In this document: one piece after another, positions 1 to 9,634 of the stretch
How positions within the stretch are numbered: position 1 is the first letter of the stretch
How the letters are laid out: each line of letters starts with the position of its first letter
NCBI RefSeq assembly: GCF_014695585.1
Contig: NZ_JACJON010000067.1
Span: 339,792 to 403,791 of the forward strand
DNA length: 64,000 nucleotides
DNA from: Microcoleus sp. FACHB-831
Lineage (GTDB): Bacteria; Cyanobacteriota; Cyanobacteriia; Cyanobacteriales; FACHB-T130
Direction: 5' to 3'
Notes under the pieces: generated by a model
Told to the model about the DNA's origin: nothing
Seen by the model: only the letters and a program-made list of their open reading frames with translations
Database searches by the model: none
Made by a program: the position numbers and the translations under genes

Positions 1-558
1 GGTGTAGAGGTGGCGTGAAAACAGAGCCTCATCAATGTCGTCCGGTTGCAGAAGACCTTGCTGCACTTGGAGGGCGATCGCGCGACAAGCTTGGACAATT
101 TCCTGGCGTCCGCCATAATTCGTTGCGACGGTGAACCGGGTGCCTGGATTGCACTTTGTTTCGCTCATCGAACGTTCGATCTCTGCCTGGAGCGATCGCG
201 GCAATGCCCCTAAGTTTCCCACAAACTGGATCTGTACATTCTCCTGCACCATCTCTTCGAGTTCTCGACGCAATACCCGCTCAAACAGCGTCATCAAAAA
301 ATCAACTTCTTCGAGCGGTCTTCCCCAATTTTCTGTAGAAAAAGCATAAGCAGTAAGGGCTGGTATTCCCCAATCTTTACAGCAGCGGAGCAGATCCTTC
401 AGCGCATCTACGCCCCGCCGATGACCCATAATCCGGGGTAGCCCTTGGCGCTTTGCCCAACGCCCATTTCCATCCATAATTACCGCCACATGCTTGGGCA
501 GTAGCTGTCGATCGAGGTCAGCAGGTAGATCTTGTAACAAACTTTGCTTTGCAGTCAT
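1..558 (-). CDS. uppS: Isoprenyl transferase (undecaprenyl diphosphate synthase), 3' end outside window
   Basis: Cis-prenyltransferase that condenses isopentenyl diphosphate onto farnesyl diphosphate to make the C55 lipid carrier for peptidoglycan and other envelope glycans. The first 186 codons are visible out of about 250 usual for the family. The catalytic motif MDGNGRWA lies near residues 28-35, followed by the conserved GHRRG and YAFSTENW segments, so the active site is complete. The start ATG overlaps the stop of the upstream cdaA gene in an ATGA arrangement, which fixes the start and implies translational coupling. The gene is last in the visible lysA-cdaA-uppS minus-strand block. Family identity is secure; the C-terminal part cannot be judged. 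Confidence 0.95.
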   Translation of the reverse strand, partial: MTAKQSLLQDLPADLDRQLLPKHVAVIMDGNGRWAKRQGLPRIMGHRRGVDALKDLLRCCKDWGIPALTAYAFSTENWGRPLEEVDFLMTLFERVLRRELEEMVQENVQIQFVGNLGALPRSLQAEIERSMSETKCNPGTRFTVATNYGGRQEIVQACRAIALQVQQGLLQPDDIDEALFSRHLYT

Positions 559-1457
559 TTCTTATCTTCAGGAAGACGGAGGACACGGCGTACCACTACC
601 CGTACCTTAGACCCAATCTGGCGGCCCAAACTTAGGAGGCCGGGAGCAACTGCCTCGCGGTCTACGGCTGGGGAGAATCGCGCCTCTAGCAGTTCTTTAA
701 GTTTACTGCTGGTCAATGGTCTATTTAGTATTCCCCTTTCCGCCATAGAAATAGAACCTGTCTCTTCAGATACAACCACGCACAGGCAATTTCCGACACG
801 TTCCGTAATTCCCATTGCAGCCCGGTGGCGCGTACCTAGCTGCCGAGAAGCAGTGCGATCGCTCAGGGGCAAAATCACCCCAGCGGCTACAACGCGGGAG
901 CCACTAATGTACACCGCCCCGTCGTGCAATAGCGTAGTTGTCTGAAAGATGGTTTGTAGCAGTTCTTTGGAAACCTCAGCATTCAACTTAACCCCCGGAA
1001 CGGAAAAATCCCGATCGTCCATCGGTCCAGTTGTTTCCAAAATCAATAGAGCGCCGATGCGGTTTTGGGAAAGCTCTTTTACAGCATCCACAATTTCATC
1101 AATTACACTGTCTGGCTTGGGGAGCGTGCGACGGACGGGGCGAAACAACTGCACAACTTCTCCCCGCCCTAGTTGTTCTAGGAATCGTCGAAACTCGGAC
1201 TGTAAGATGATTGCCATTGCCACAGCAGAGCCAATCACCAACTTATCCAAGACAAAATGCAACAGCGTCAGCTTTAGTTTGTTACTCGCCGCCGCTGCCA
1301 GCATTAGGATAATCAACCCCCGAACCATCCACAGGGTACGCCGCTCCCCAATGATGAGGAGTACAAGATAGGTGAGGGCCAGAACCAATCCCACATCGAC
1401 GCTGTTAAGCAGCAAGGACTGAGTCCAGCTAGGGTCAGAACCAGGACCCAAAGGCAT
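555..1457 (-). CDS. cdaA: Diadenylate cyclase CdaA (c-di-AMP synthase)
   Basis: Membrane-anchored DAC-domain enzyme that joins two ATP into the second messenger c-di-AMP, which controls potassium and osmotic balance and wall homeostasis in other bacteria. Three hydrophobic segments fill residues 15-90. The DAC domain follows, with the catalytic DGA triplet at 179-181 and the RHR triplet at 210-212, both intact. The length of 300 residues is slightly more than the usual 270-280, through a basic C-terminal tail. Its stop overlaps the uppS start by 4 bp and lysA lies upstream on the same strand, so three envelope-related functions are linked. Product identity rests on the motifs and the membrane topology. 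Confidence 0.95.
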   Translation of the reverse strand: MPLGPGSDPSWTQSLLLNSVDVGLVLALTYLVLLIIGERRTLWMVRGLIILMLAAAASNKLKLTLLHFVLDKLVIGSAVAMAIILQSEFRRFLEQLGRGEVVQLFRPVRRTLPKPDSVIDEIVDAVKELSQNRIGALLILETTGPMDDRDFSVPGVKLNAEVSKELLQTIFQTTTLLHDGAVYISGSRVVAAGVILPLSDRTASRQLGTRHRAAMGITERVGNCLCVVVSEETGSISMAERGILNRPLTSSKLKELLEARFSPAVDREAVAPGLLSLGRQIGSKVRVVVRRVLRLPEDKK

Positions 1458-1687
1458 GGAACGTTTTTATTAATTAGCTAAATGGTTTTTGCTGTTCTCT
1501 GGCTTGATTTTAACCTTCCAGGCGTCATGAGAAATGGGGAATAGCAAATGGGGAATGGCGAACGGGGAACTCCGATCGCCCTCTGGGGATTAGAGGCAAT
1601 GGCGAATAGGGAATTATAAACTCAAAACTCAACACTTTCTTCCCCAATCCTTTTCTTCCCAATGCCCAATTACCAATTACCCTTTTC

Positions 1688-3082
1688 CTAGATAAGCCTT
1701 TCTGGTAAACGATCTTGTCGAATTAAATCCTGATAAGTTTCCCGCTGCAAAATCAGGTTTGGTTCTCCATTGCTGACTAAAACAGCCGCAGGCCGGGGCA
1801 AGCGATTGTAATTAGAAGCCATGCTGTAATTGTAGGCTCCCGTTGCCATAACGACGAGGGTATCTCCCGGCTCTGTTTTAGGCAGAGTGGCATTTTTGAT
1901 CAAAATGTCTCCTGACTCGCAGTGTTTACCAGCAATTGTGACGGTTTCGGTTAATGGAGCCGACATCCGATTGGCTACGACGGTGCGATAAACAGAGCCG
2001 TAGGTAATAGGACGGGGATTATCAGACATACCACCATCAATTGCTAGATAAGTCCGCATTTCTGGGATAACTTTTTGACTGCCGATAGTGTAGGCTGTGA
2101 CACACGCAGTCCCAACGAGCGATCGCCCTGGTTCGCTCAATAACTTAGGTAGATCGATTTGTCTAGCTTGGCAAGCATTCGCTACACTTTCGCTTACTAC
2201 TTTCACCCACTCATCAATGCTGGGGGGATCGTCCGATTCCGTGTAACGAATTCCTAAGCCGCCGCCTATATTTAACTCCGAACAGGTCAATCCATAAGTG
2301 GCTGCTTTAGCCAACCAATCTACCATTACTCCACCAAGATCTTGATGGGGTTGGCGTTCAAAAATTTGGGAGCCAATGTGAGCGTGCAGACCAATGCAAT
2401 TAAGAAAAGTATGCTTGCTTAAATAGGCAAAAACTTCTTCAAGTTGGTTGGGATCGAAGCCAAACTTGCTGTCTAGGTGTCCGGTGCGGATGTATTCGTG
2501 AGTGTGACACTCGATGCCTGGAGTAACCCGCAGCATGATTCGGGTTGGTTTGTTAGAGTTGTCTTGGGTCATTTCTGCAAGAGTTTGCAACTCTAACCAG
2601 TTGTCAACAACGATGGTGCAGCCAGTCTCGACAGCCATCTGGAGTTCTTGGCGAGATTTATTATTGCCGTGAAAATAGATTTTATCTGGGCTGACGCCAG
2701 CATTAACAGCTGTGTAAAGTTCGCCGCCAGAAACGACATCTATTCCCAAGCCTTCTTGACGAGCGATCGCGCATACAGCTAGACAACTCCAAGCTTTTGA
2801 GGCATACAGCACCTGCGATTCACCGCTATAGTAGCGAGTAAAGGCATCCCGGTACTGACGACAAGCCGCCCGCAGCGTTTCTTCGTCCACAATATACAGA
2901 GGCGAACCAAATTGCTGTACGAGTGTCGTTACATCGCACCCGCCAATCTCTAGGCTGTCTCGGTTGTTAACCCGCGCCGTTAGGGGTAAAAGTTGCTGAT
3001 TGGGCGAGGGATTCTCGTCACCGCTAGGTAGATACTGAGTGCCAGAATTTTGAACCCCGACATTAGTTGTCGATAGCATCAT
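1688..3082 (-). CDS. lysA: Diaminopimelate decarboxylase
   Basis: PLP enzyme of alanine-racemase fold type III that decarboxylates meso-diaminopimelate to L-lysine, the last step of lysine synthesis. Visible motifs are YASKAW with the PLP lysine near residue 96, the HIGSQ segment, the glycine-rich GGGLGI phosphate loop, EPGRSLV, and the CESGD motif contributed across the dimer. I start at the ATG of MMLSTTN because an AAGGAA Shine-Dalgarno sits just upstream. A longer reading to 3142 is open but would overlap the divergent acetyltransferase gene. About 230 bp of GGGGAATGGGGAAT-like low-complexity spacer separates it from cdaA, so co-transcription is likely but not certain. Confidence 0.96.
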   Translation of the reverse strand: MMLSTTNVGVQNSGTQYLPSGDENPSPNQQLLPLTARVNNRDSLEIGGCDVTTLVQQFGSPLYIVDEETLRAACRQYRDAFTRYYSGESQVLYASKAWSCLAVCAIARQEGLGIDVVSGGELYTAVNAGVSPDKIYFHGNNKSRQELQMAVETGCTIVVDNWLELQTLAEMTQDNSNKPTRIMLRVTPGIECHTHEYIRTGHLDSKFGFDPNQLEEVFAYLSKHTFLNCIGLHAHIGSQIFERQPHQDLGGVMVDWLAKAATYGLTCSELNIGGGLGIRYTESDDPPSIDEWVKVVSESVANACQARQIDLPKLLSEPGRSLVGTACVTAYTIGSQKVIPEMRTYLAIDGGMSDNPRPITYGSVYRTVVANRMSAPLTETVTIAGKHCESGDILIKNATLPKTEPGDTLVVMATGAYNYSMASNYNRLPRPAAVLVSNGEPNLILQRETYQDLIRQDRLPERLI

Positions 3083-3151
3083 CTGATATTTTTCCTTGGT
3101 TGCGTGCCTGGGGGGAATTGTGTCTCGTTTTTTAGTGTACAATTGAAAACT

Positions 3152-3859
3152 GTGACTTTTTTAGAACTCAAACCGCTGACAGCAGAACAGTTACCAGAAG
3201 TAGTGGAACTTGACAAAATTTGTTTGGGCGGAATTTGGACTCTGGAGGGTTATCAAAGAGAATTAGGCAGTCCTAGTAGCGATTTGCTGGTAGTGAGTGT
3301 AGGTAACGATTTTGTACCAGAGCCGATTTTCGATCTGGAATTAGGGGGAGACGCCATAAACAGACGACTCTACGAGACATCCGAAATTGTCCAATCGGAT
3401 CGGCAATCTGATAATTCAAAATCGTATTCACCGACCTCTGCGCCGGAAGCTCAAAATACCGACTCTGTTGTGGGTTTAGGTTGTTTGTGGTCAATTTTAG
3501 ATGAAGCGCACATAACATTATTGGCGGTTCATCCAAAATACCAGCGTGGAGGGCTGGGTACGCTACTGCTTACTGCTTTGCTGCGGCGGGCGGTTTTGCG
3601 GGGACTGGAACGAGCAACGCTGGAAGTGCGTGCGTCTAATGAGGCGGCGCGATCGCTCTACGCAAAGTTTGGCTTTCAGGAAGCTGGGCGGCGTCGCCAC
3701 TATTACAAAGATACGGGCGAAGATGCCTTAATTCTTTGGCGCGGAGGTCTAAAAACCCCTGATCTGGCCGCTACTCTAGAGGAAATGCACAAATTTGTGC
3801 GCTCCCGATTTGCCTCACTCGGATGGAATCTCAAAGAAGTTAGGAATTTTGAATTATGA
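3152..3859 (+). CDS. rimI: GNAT N-acetyltransferase, RimI-type
   Basis: Acetyl-CoA-dependent acetyltransferase of the type that acetylates the N-terminal alanine of ribosomal protein S18. The C-terminal half carries the GNAT signature: a LLAVHPKYQRGGLG acetyl-CoA loop, the LEVRASNEAARSLYAKFGF helix-strand and a final RRRHYYKD segment. Between the N-terminal strands and this core is an unusual polar insert of about 50 residues rich in S, D, N and Q, which makes the protein (235 residues) much longer than the usual 150-180. The start is uncertain: GTG at 3152 matches the natural beginning of the fold, and another GTG at 3104 is in frame. It is divergent from lysA with a very short shared promoter region. 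Confidence 0.85.
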   Translation: MTFLELKPLTAEQLPEVVELDKICLGGIWTLEGYQRELGSPSSDLLVVSVGNDFVPEPIFDLELGGDAINRRLYETSEIVQSDRQSDNSKSYSPTSAPEAQNTDSVVGLGCLWSILDEAHITLLAVHPKYQRGGLGTLLLTALLRRAVLRGLERATLEVRASNEAARSLYAKFGFQEAGRRRHYYKDTGEDALILWRGGLKTPDLAATLEEMHKFVRSRFASLGWNLKEVRNFEL

Positions 3860-4082
3860 AGGCGAAAGCACGATAATTCAGCATTTCAGCATTTTTAATT
3901 ACAATCACGAAAGTAAAAATGATGGAAAGTTTCTAACCTCAGACAGAAGGCAGAGGATTAGCTTACAACTTTGGCAGGGAAAACCCAACTTTAATTGCGG
4001 CATGGTTGTATCTAGACCATCAGTCGCACAAATACCCTATGTTAGAATCACCTTACAGGCAAGCAGCAGGTGATGGTACGCC

Positions 4083-6578
4083 ATGTTTGAACGCTTCACA
4101 GAAAAAGCAATTAAGGTAATCATGCTGGCCCAGGAAGAAGCCCGTCGCCTGGGACATAACTTCGTAGGCACAGAGCAAATCCTTCTGGGTCTAATTGGCG
4201 AAGGAACGGGCGTCGCAGCCAAAGTCCTGAAATCGATGGGAGTAAATCTCAAAGATGCCCGGATTGAAGTTGAAAAAATTATCGGAAGGGGTTCTGGCTT
4301 CGTGGCGGTGGAAATCCCATTCACCCCAAGAGCCAAGCGCGTTCTGGAGCTATCCCTGGAAGAAGCACGGCAACTGGGGCATAACTACATCGGCACGGAA
4401 CACCTGCTTCTGGGCCTGATCCGGGAAGGGGAAGGCGTGGCAGCAAGAGTGCTGGAGAATTTGGGTGTTGACCTATCGAAGGTCAGAACTCAAGTTATTA
4501 GGATGCTGGGAGAAACGGCAGAAGTCAGTACAGGAACAAGTCAGGGTCGCACGAAAACGCCAACACTGGACGAGTTCGGCTCTAATTTAACCCAGATGGC
4601 GGCTGATGGCAAGCTTGACCCCGTAGTGGGACGCCAAAAAGAAATTGAGCGGGTGATTCAGATTTTGGGTCGCCGTACAAAAAATAACCCCGTACTGATT
4701 GGTGAGCCAGGGGTCGGTAAGACAGCGATCGCGGAAGGGTTAGCCCAACGCATCGCCAACAACGACATCCCGGACATCCTCGAAGATAAGCGAGTCGTTA
4801 CTCTAGATATCGGCTTGTTAGTCGCAGGTACTAAGTACCGGGGTGAATTTGAAGAGCGCCTCAAAAAAATCATGGATGAGATTCGCTCTGCCGGGAACGT
4901 GATCCTGGTGATTGACGAAGTTCACACCCTGATCGGTGCAGGTGCTGCCGAAGGTGCTATAGACGCAGCAAACATCCTCAAACCAGCTCTTGCACGAGGC
5001 GAATTGCAGTGCATCGGTGCGACCACGCTGGATGAATACCGGAAGCACATTGAGCGGGATGCCGCACTAGAGCGCCGATTCCAGCCAGTAATGGTGGGCG
5101 AACCGACCGTTGCTGAGACAATTGAGATTTTGTATGGGTTGCGCGATCGCTACGAACAACACCACAAGCTGAAAATCTCCGACATGGCTCTGGAAGCAGC
5201 GGCAAAGCTCTCAGACCGTTATATTTCCGACCGCTATTTACCGGATAAGGCGATTGACTTGGTGGATGAAGCGGGTTCCAGAGTGCGTTTGATAAACGCC
5301 CAACTGCCACCAGCAGCCAAGGAACTGGACAAAGAACTGCGGAGTGTTTTGAAAGAGAAAGACGACGCAGTACGGAGCCAGGACTTTGACCGAGCCGGAG
5401 AATTGCGCGATCGCGAGATGGAAATCAAGGCAGAGATCAGAGCGATCGCTAACAGCAAAAAGCAGGCAGCCGAAGCCAAAGCCGGAAGTGAGACTAAGGG
5501 TGAAGAGCCAGTAGTCACAGAAGAGGATATTGCTCAAATTGTCGCTTCTTGGACTGGCGTCCCCGTAAACAAGCTGACCGAATCCGAATCCGAGAAGCTG
5601 CTGCACATGGAAGATACCCTGCACCAGCGTCTTATCGGTCAACAGGAAGCTGTTACAGCCGTCTCTCGTGCCATTCGTCGCGCCAGAGTTGGCTTGAAGA
5701 ATCCCAACCGACCAATTGCTTCTTTCATCTTCTCTGGCCCTACCGGGGTTGGTAAGACTGAATTGGCTAAGTCCTTGGCTTCTTACTTCTTCGGGTCAGA
5801 AGAAGCGATGATTCGCCTGGATATGTCGGAATACATGGAGCGCCACACCGTCTCCAAGTTAATTGGTTCTCCTCCGGGATATGTGGGTTACAACGAAGGC
5901 GGTCAGCTGACAGAAGCTGTGCGGCGTCGTCCTTACACCGTCGTGCTGTTCGATGAAATCGAGAAAGCACACCCCGATGTCTTCAACATGCTGCTGCAAA
6001 TTTTGGAAGACGGTCGTCTGACTGACGCTAAGGGTCGGACGGTAGACTTCAAGAACACCTTGCTGATCATGACCTCCAACATCGGTTCTAAGGTGATTGA
6101 GAAGGGCGGTACTGGCCTTGGTTTCTTTGACGTTACCGAGAAAACCCAAGCGGAAACCCAGTACAACCGAATTCGCACGCTGGTGAACGAGGAACTGAAG
6201 AATTACTTCCGTCCTGAGTTTCTCAACCGTCTCGATGAGATCATTGTCTTCCGTCAATTGACGAAGGAAGAGGTGAAGGAAATCTCCGACATCATGCTCA
6301 AAGAGGTGTTTGGTCGCTTGGCCGAACAGGGAATCACCTTGGAAGTAACCACACGCTTCAAGGATCGTTTGGTGGAAGAGGGTTACAGTCCTTCTTACGG
6401 TGCGCGTCCGCTGCGTCGGGCAATTATGCGCCTGTTGGAAGATGTCCTGGCTGAGGAAATCCTCTCGGGTCGCATCAAGGATGGAGACACCGCTATTTGC
6501 GATGTAGATGAGGCTACGAAGGAAGTGAAAGTGCTGCAAGGTGAAAAGCGAGAATTGCAGCCTCAAGCTGGTTCGTAA
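4083..6578 (+). CDS. clpC: ATP-dependent Clp protease ATP-binding subunit ClpC
   Basis: Hsp100 unfoldase that feeds proteins to the ClpP/ClpR peptidase; essential in cyanobacteria studied so far. Order of domains: two Clp-N repeats (residues 1-145), AAA+ module 1 with Walker A GEPGVGKT near 207-214, a UVR coiled-coil insert (about 416-452) typical of ClpC rather than ClpA, AAA+ module 2 with Walker A GPTGVGKT near 551-558, and a D2-small C-terminal domain. The 831 residues are the normal ClpC length. It is a single-gene unit with its own strong terminator downstream. The ClpC assignment, as opposed to ClpB (also in this window), rests on the UVR insert and the absence of a long M-domain. Confidence 0.98.
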   Translation: MFERFTEKAIKVIMLAQEEARRLGHNFVGTEQILLGLIGEGTGVAAKVLKSMGVNLKDARIEVEKIIGRGSGFVAVEIPFTPRAKRVLELSLEEARQLGHNYIGTEHLLLGLIREGEGVAARVLENLGVDLSKVRTQVIRMLGETAEVSTGTSQGRTKTPTLDEFGSNLTQMAADGKLDPVVGRQKEIERVIQILGRRTKNNPVLIGEPGVGKTAIAEGLAQRIANNDIPDILEDKRVVTLDIGLLVAGTKYRGEFEERLKKIMDEIRSAGNVILVIDEVHTLIGAGAAEGAIDAANILKPALARGELQCIGATTLDEYRKHIERDAALERRFQPVMVGEPTVAETIEILYGLRDRYEQHHKLKISDMALEAAAKLSDRYISDRYLPDKAIDLVDEAGSRVRLINAQLPPAAKELDKELRSVLKEKDDAVRSQDFDRAGELRDREMEIKAEIRAIANSKKQAAEAKAGSETKGEEPVVTEEDIAQIVASWTGVPVNKLTESESEKLLHMEDTLHQRLIGQQEAVTAVSRAIRRARVGLKNPNRPIASFIFSGPTGVGKTELAKSLASYFFGSEEAMIRLDMSEYMERHTVSKLIGSPPGYVGYNEGGQLTEAVRRRPYTVVLFDEIEKAHPDVFNMLLQILEDGRLTDAKGRTVDFKNTLLIMTSNIGSKVIEKGGTGLGFFDVTEKTQAETQYNRIRTLVNEELKNYFRPEFLNRLDEIIVFRQLTKEEVKEISDIMLKEVFGRLAEQGITLEVTTRFKDRLVEEGYSPSYGARPLRRAIMRLLEDVLAEEILSGRIKDGDTAICDVDEATKEVKVLQGEKRELQPQAGS

Positions 6579-6637
6579 TCTAAAATAATCGCTGCCCCAA
6601 ACTTGGGCAGTGGAAAATTTAGAATCTAAAATTAACT

Positions 6638-6669
6638 AAAGGTAGAGATTGATTTCTCTACCTTTTTTT
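6638..6669 (+). terminator. Rho-independent terminator of clpC
   Basis: An 8-bp perfect stem (GGTAGAGA at 6641-6648 with TCTCTACC at 6655-6662) and a 6-nt loop are followed by seven T residues. It lies 60 bp after the clpC stop. Confidence 0.9.
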
Positions 6670-6798
6670 GTGCCGTAATGAGTTTAATAATCTACGAAAG
6701 CGTATTTTTTTAAGAGAGCGATCGCCTCCCAAAACTCATATCTTTTAAACAGCGTTATCTATTGGAAATGCAAACAAAATATTATTAGAAATCAGCAT

Positions 6799-6840
6799 AA
6801 AAAAGACGCTGGCTATTAATATCAATCTCCAGCGTCTTAA
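6799..6840 (-). terminator. Terminator of the alkaline phosphatase gene
   Basis: A 10-bp perfect stem (AAGACGCTGG at 6803-6812 with CCAGCGTCTT at 6829-6838) is followed on the minus strand by a TTTTAT run. It sits about 25 bp past the phosphatase stop and so ends transcription from the right. Confidence 0.85.
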
Positions 6841-6863
6841 CCTAAATATGTATTAACTAAGCC

Positions 6864-8657
6864 TTATCGGACTCTAGGCTTTGCATTGAGTGCAGCGTTC
6901 ATCACTTCAAAAATGTGAGTCTGATCCATTGCAGTAGGAGTACCGGGCACAGTAGAGCCATAGGCTGTAATACCCCGGCCTACATAGTTAGCAAGGCTTA
7001 TAGGGCCGCCCTGGTAGTAAACTGGCACCATGCGGTTGGTGTGGTTGCCCCAGCCATACTTAATGCTAGAATCCGAACCCCAGAAGTGGCCTGCACCTGC
7101 GGGATTATGCTCTGTATAAGTTAGCGCTTCAGCGCCCTTTTGTGCCAACAACTCAGGGAAGTTGGGGTTAAGCGTGAGATAGTGGTCGTGGTCGGCGGTG
7201 ACAATCAACATATTCTTGCTCCAGCCGCCATTTTGGTTAATCCAGTTGATGACAGTTTGAATGGCTTTATCGAAGTCGTTCATCGTGCCAATGAGGTTGT
7301 CCATGTTATTGTCATGGCAAGCCCAGTCAACGTCGCCACCTTCAACCATCAGCCAGAACCCATCGGGATCTTTACTCAAAACTGTAAGCGCGGCTTGGGT
7401 CATATCCGCGAGGGTGGGGTTCTCATTCACCTCTCTAGCTATAAACTGAGCATCAGTTTCCCCAGGAGCCAGAGGACGAACAGTGTCAGGCTTTGGAACT
7501 TGTTTATTAGCAGCAGCCGTAGCGTACAGAGAGAAGTTATCAAAACCAGTGCTGCTGTAGTCGCCGTTGGCTGTACTGATGGGGATGTTGCCGTTTTGTC
7601 CCCTTGCACCGTACAAGCCTAGTAACCTTTGTCCAGCATTGGGATCTACGGTGGTGGCGGCGTTTAGTAACGATGCGGCAGCATTAGGGCTGCGCTCTAG
7701 GAATCTGTAGCCGTAGCGGTTAGAAGTGGGCTTTGTTCTCAGTTCGTCGTAGGTTGACTTCCTGATGTAGGTGTACTTAAAGACTGGCCCGACGTTACTG
7801 GTGTTCTCAAAATCCAGGGGATGACCGCCACCCATCAACACTGTGGGCAGGTATCCCTGGTCAGGGCGAAGAGCCTCTTGAAGAATGTTGTCTAAAGCAG
7901 GAAAGTCGTTGTCGTACTTGGCTCGACGGTTAACGCTGGATGCGGCAGCTCCCGGAGTTGCATGGCTGATGGGGACTGAGGTGACTAAGCCTGTGGATTT
8001 ACCTTTTTTGGCAGCTTTTTGCAGAATTGTCTGCTGGGCTTGCTCCAAGAGGTCTACGCCCATTGCGTTGTTGAAACTCTTGATGCCCGTGTACATCGTC
8101 GTTGCGGTGTTGGCTGAGTCTGGGTAGCTCCACTTGATGTACTCTTTGTCGTTCCCCGGCGTCCAAGGATTGGGGCCACCCCGCGCTGGGTCGTAGCCTA
8201 CAAGGTTGCCTCCAGAGGTACTGCCTCCAGTTGAAGTGTTACCGGGATTGAAGGCAGGATTGAAGACAAAGCCAGGGCGGATGGGGCTTTCGCCCGTCAC
8301 GGGTTTAGAGTCGTCCCGTGCAGAGTTGCCAGTTGAGAACGTGCCGTTATTACCTTTAACGGTCGTGCCGTAGGTGGTCATGTAGGTGTAGCCGGACAGG
8401 GTTTGCAAGCTTAGACCTTGACCCCTGCCGCTAGCATAAGGGGGAGCGCCTTTAGCAAGTGCGGCGGCGCGAGCCATTTCCCAACCCATGCCGTCGCCAA
8501 TCATCAAGATAACGTTAATGTCGTTGGTAGCGGCTTGAGTTAAACCAGACTGCTGCCAAACTATTGGCAGGCCAAAGGTAAATAAGGCAGTACAGGCTAA
8601 ACCAGCCACAAACCAAGTTAGCCACTGTTTGTAGCTTCTAAGTAATGAGAGCATCAC
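6864..8657 (-). CDS. Secreted alkaline phosphatase, PhoA family
   Basis: Metal-dependent phosphomonoesterase expected to release phosphate outside the cytoplasm. An N-terminal export signal (hydrophobic residues 13-33 after a basic start) precedes the catalytic domain. The metal-binding DGMG is at 55-58, the nucleophile serine lies in PDSANTAT at about residue 181, and the late metal ligands appear as GGDVDWACHD and TADHDH. A Gly/Ser/Thr/Pro-rich loop around 130-165 is longer than in E. coli PhoA. Its first 13 codons are nearly the same at DNA level as those of the next upstream gene (8738-9004). Such genes are usually phosphate-starvation induced, but I could not make out a clear Pho box here. 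Confidence 0.92.
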   Translation of the reverse strand: MMLSLLRSYKQWLTWFVAGLACTALFTFGLPIVWQQSGLTQAATNDINVILMIGDGMGWEMARAAALAKGAPPYASGRGQGLSLQTLSGYTYMTTYGTTVKGNNGTFSTGNSARDDSKPVTGESPIRPGFVFNPAFNPGNTSTGGSTSGGNLVGYDPARGGPNPWTPGNDKEYIKWSYPDSANTATTMYTGIKSFNNAMGVDLLEQAQQTILQKAAKKGKSTGLVTSVPISHATPGAAASSVNRRAKYDNDFPALDNILQEALRPDQGYLPTVLMGGGHPLDFENTSNVGPVFKYTYIRKSTYDELRTKPTSNRYGYRFLERSPNAAASLLNAATTVDPNAGQRLLGLYGARGQNGNIPISTANGDYSSTGFDNFSLYATAAANKQVPKPDTVRPLAPGETDAQFIAREVNENPTLADMTQAALTVLSKDPDGFWLMVEGGDVDWACHDNNMDNLIGTMNDFDKAIQTVINWINQNGGWSKNMLIVTADHDHYLTLNPNFPELLAQKGAEALTYTEHNPAGAGHFWGSDSSIKYGWGNHTNRMVPVYYQGGPISLANYVGRGITAYGSTVPGTPTAMDQTHIFEVMNAALNAKPRVR

Positions 8658-8737
8658 AGTTTCTCAATAAGTAATGAATTACCCTGGGTCAAAAGCGAGA
8701 TGTTGATTGCCGATGAAGGCAAGTTGCGACCATCTAG

Positions 8738-9004
8738 TTAGTCGTAAAAATTAGGCGCTCGATGAGAGGAGTTAAACTCATTTAAGGCATCTGAGCTATC
8801 AGAATTAGCGGCGTCTTGTTGGTCAAAAATATTGAAGCGATCGCTCTCCAGAGGAGAAGTAACTCGCGGTACGCTTGTTTCCTCTGCCGTGATTAAGCTG
8901 CCTTCGTTATCTGACATTGCGAATGCGATCGCACTAGCAAATAGCAACGCAGTCACTAATACAACTAGCCACTTTCTGTATCTTCTAAGTAAAGTCATCA
9001 TCAC
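8738..9004 (-). CDS. Small exported protein ending in PNFYD, unknown function
   Basis: An 88-residue protein that I do not recognise. It has a basic start and one hydrophobic stretch (residues 12-30) that acts as a signal peptide or anchor, then a polar acidic tail rich in S, D, N and E without cysteines, ending in APNFYD. The N-terminal segment closely resembles that of the downstream alkaline phosphatase in protein and DNA, so the export module was probably copied locally. The last five residues match the end of the next upstream protein (PNFFD). It lies 80 bp upstream of the phosphatase on the same strand. Three consecutive methionine codons leave the exact start open. Confidence 0.7.
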   Translation of the reverse strand: MMMTLLRRYRKWLVVLVTALLFASAIAFAMSDNEGSLITAEETSVPRVTSPLESDRFNIFDQQDAANSDSSDALNEFNSSHRAPNFYD

Positions 9005-9087
9005 CTTAACTATCTATCTTTTGGTCAATTGTCAAAATTAAACTATCTAGTTTCTAAACAACCAACAGTAATTATTCTTTTTTGATA

Positions 9088-9570
9088 TCAATCAAAAAAG
9101 TTAGGTTCCTGGTGAGTAGTAGCAGCTAATTGCTCTTTTTCAACAGCATTAGGTTGTTTTGTTACTATTGGCCTCGGTTGTTGAAGCTGTATAAAGCCCA
9201 ATAGCAACCCAGCATTGCGTAAATATTGCGTCCAAAGCTGAATTTTTGGTTGTTTCTGCCAGTTCGATCGCGATACTGTTGCAGAGATAACTTGAGCTTC
9301 CTGGCCATTACGCTCACCCACAACTTTGACCGAGACTGCGGTCATTTGGGAGTTTTCTGCAAAGGCGCGATTTATCGACTCGCTAGCTAAAGATTCTGCC
9401 TGCTCGATGAACTCGGCAAAACTTTGATTGCAGCATGAACTGAGAATGAAATTAAACTGTTTAGTTTCTGCCGCCGCTGGAGTAGCTAGAGCATTACTTA
9501 AACAAGTTATCGCTAGCAAACTACTCAGAATTGAAAACGCACCCTGCCTTATCCACCTATGGATAACCAT
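9088..9570 (-). CDS. Exported protein ending in PNFFD, unknown function
   Basis: A 160-residue protein with a signal peptide (hydrophobic residues 12-33, likely cleaved near PAAAETK). The mature part contains a CC pair near residue 47 and a mixed helix/strand segment (about 50-105) that reads like a compact folded domain, followed by a polar tail ending in EPNFFD. I recognise no family. The gene is upstream of the 88-residue PNFYD protein and the alkaline phosphatase on the same strand, with 83 bp to the next gene, so one transcript is possible. The shared terminal motif is the main clue to a common fate, perhaps sorting or processing; that is inference. Confidence 0.75.
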   Translation of the reverse strand: MVIHRWIRQGAFSILSSLLAITCLSNALATPAAAETKQFNFILSSCCNQSFAEFIEQAESLASESINRAFAENSQMTAVSVKVVGERNGQEAQVISATVSRSNWQKQPKIQLWTQYLRNAGLLLGFIQLQQPRPIVTKQPNAVEKEQLAATTHQEPNFFD

Positions 9571-9634
9571 CTTATTTGAAAGTTTGAACGCACATTCATA
9601 AAACTTCCAAACTATATCACTACTAATTGAAACG

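Noticed and set aside
544..945. Plus-strand open frame of 133 codons
   Set aside because: It is an antisense shadow of cdaA; the minus-strand DAC motifs prove that the other strand is coding.
1500..1690. GGGGAAT-rich tract between cdaA and lysA as a CRISPR or satellite
   Set aside because: The repeats are irregular and short; this is the low-complexity spacer sequence common in such genomes.
5238..6566. Several long minus-strand open frames inside clpC
   Set aside because: Antisense shadows caused by the low stop density of the gene; no ribosome site or family match.
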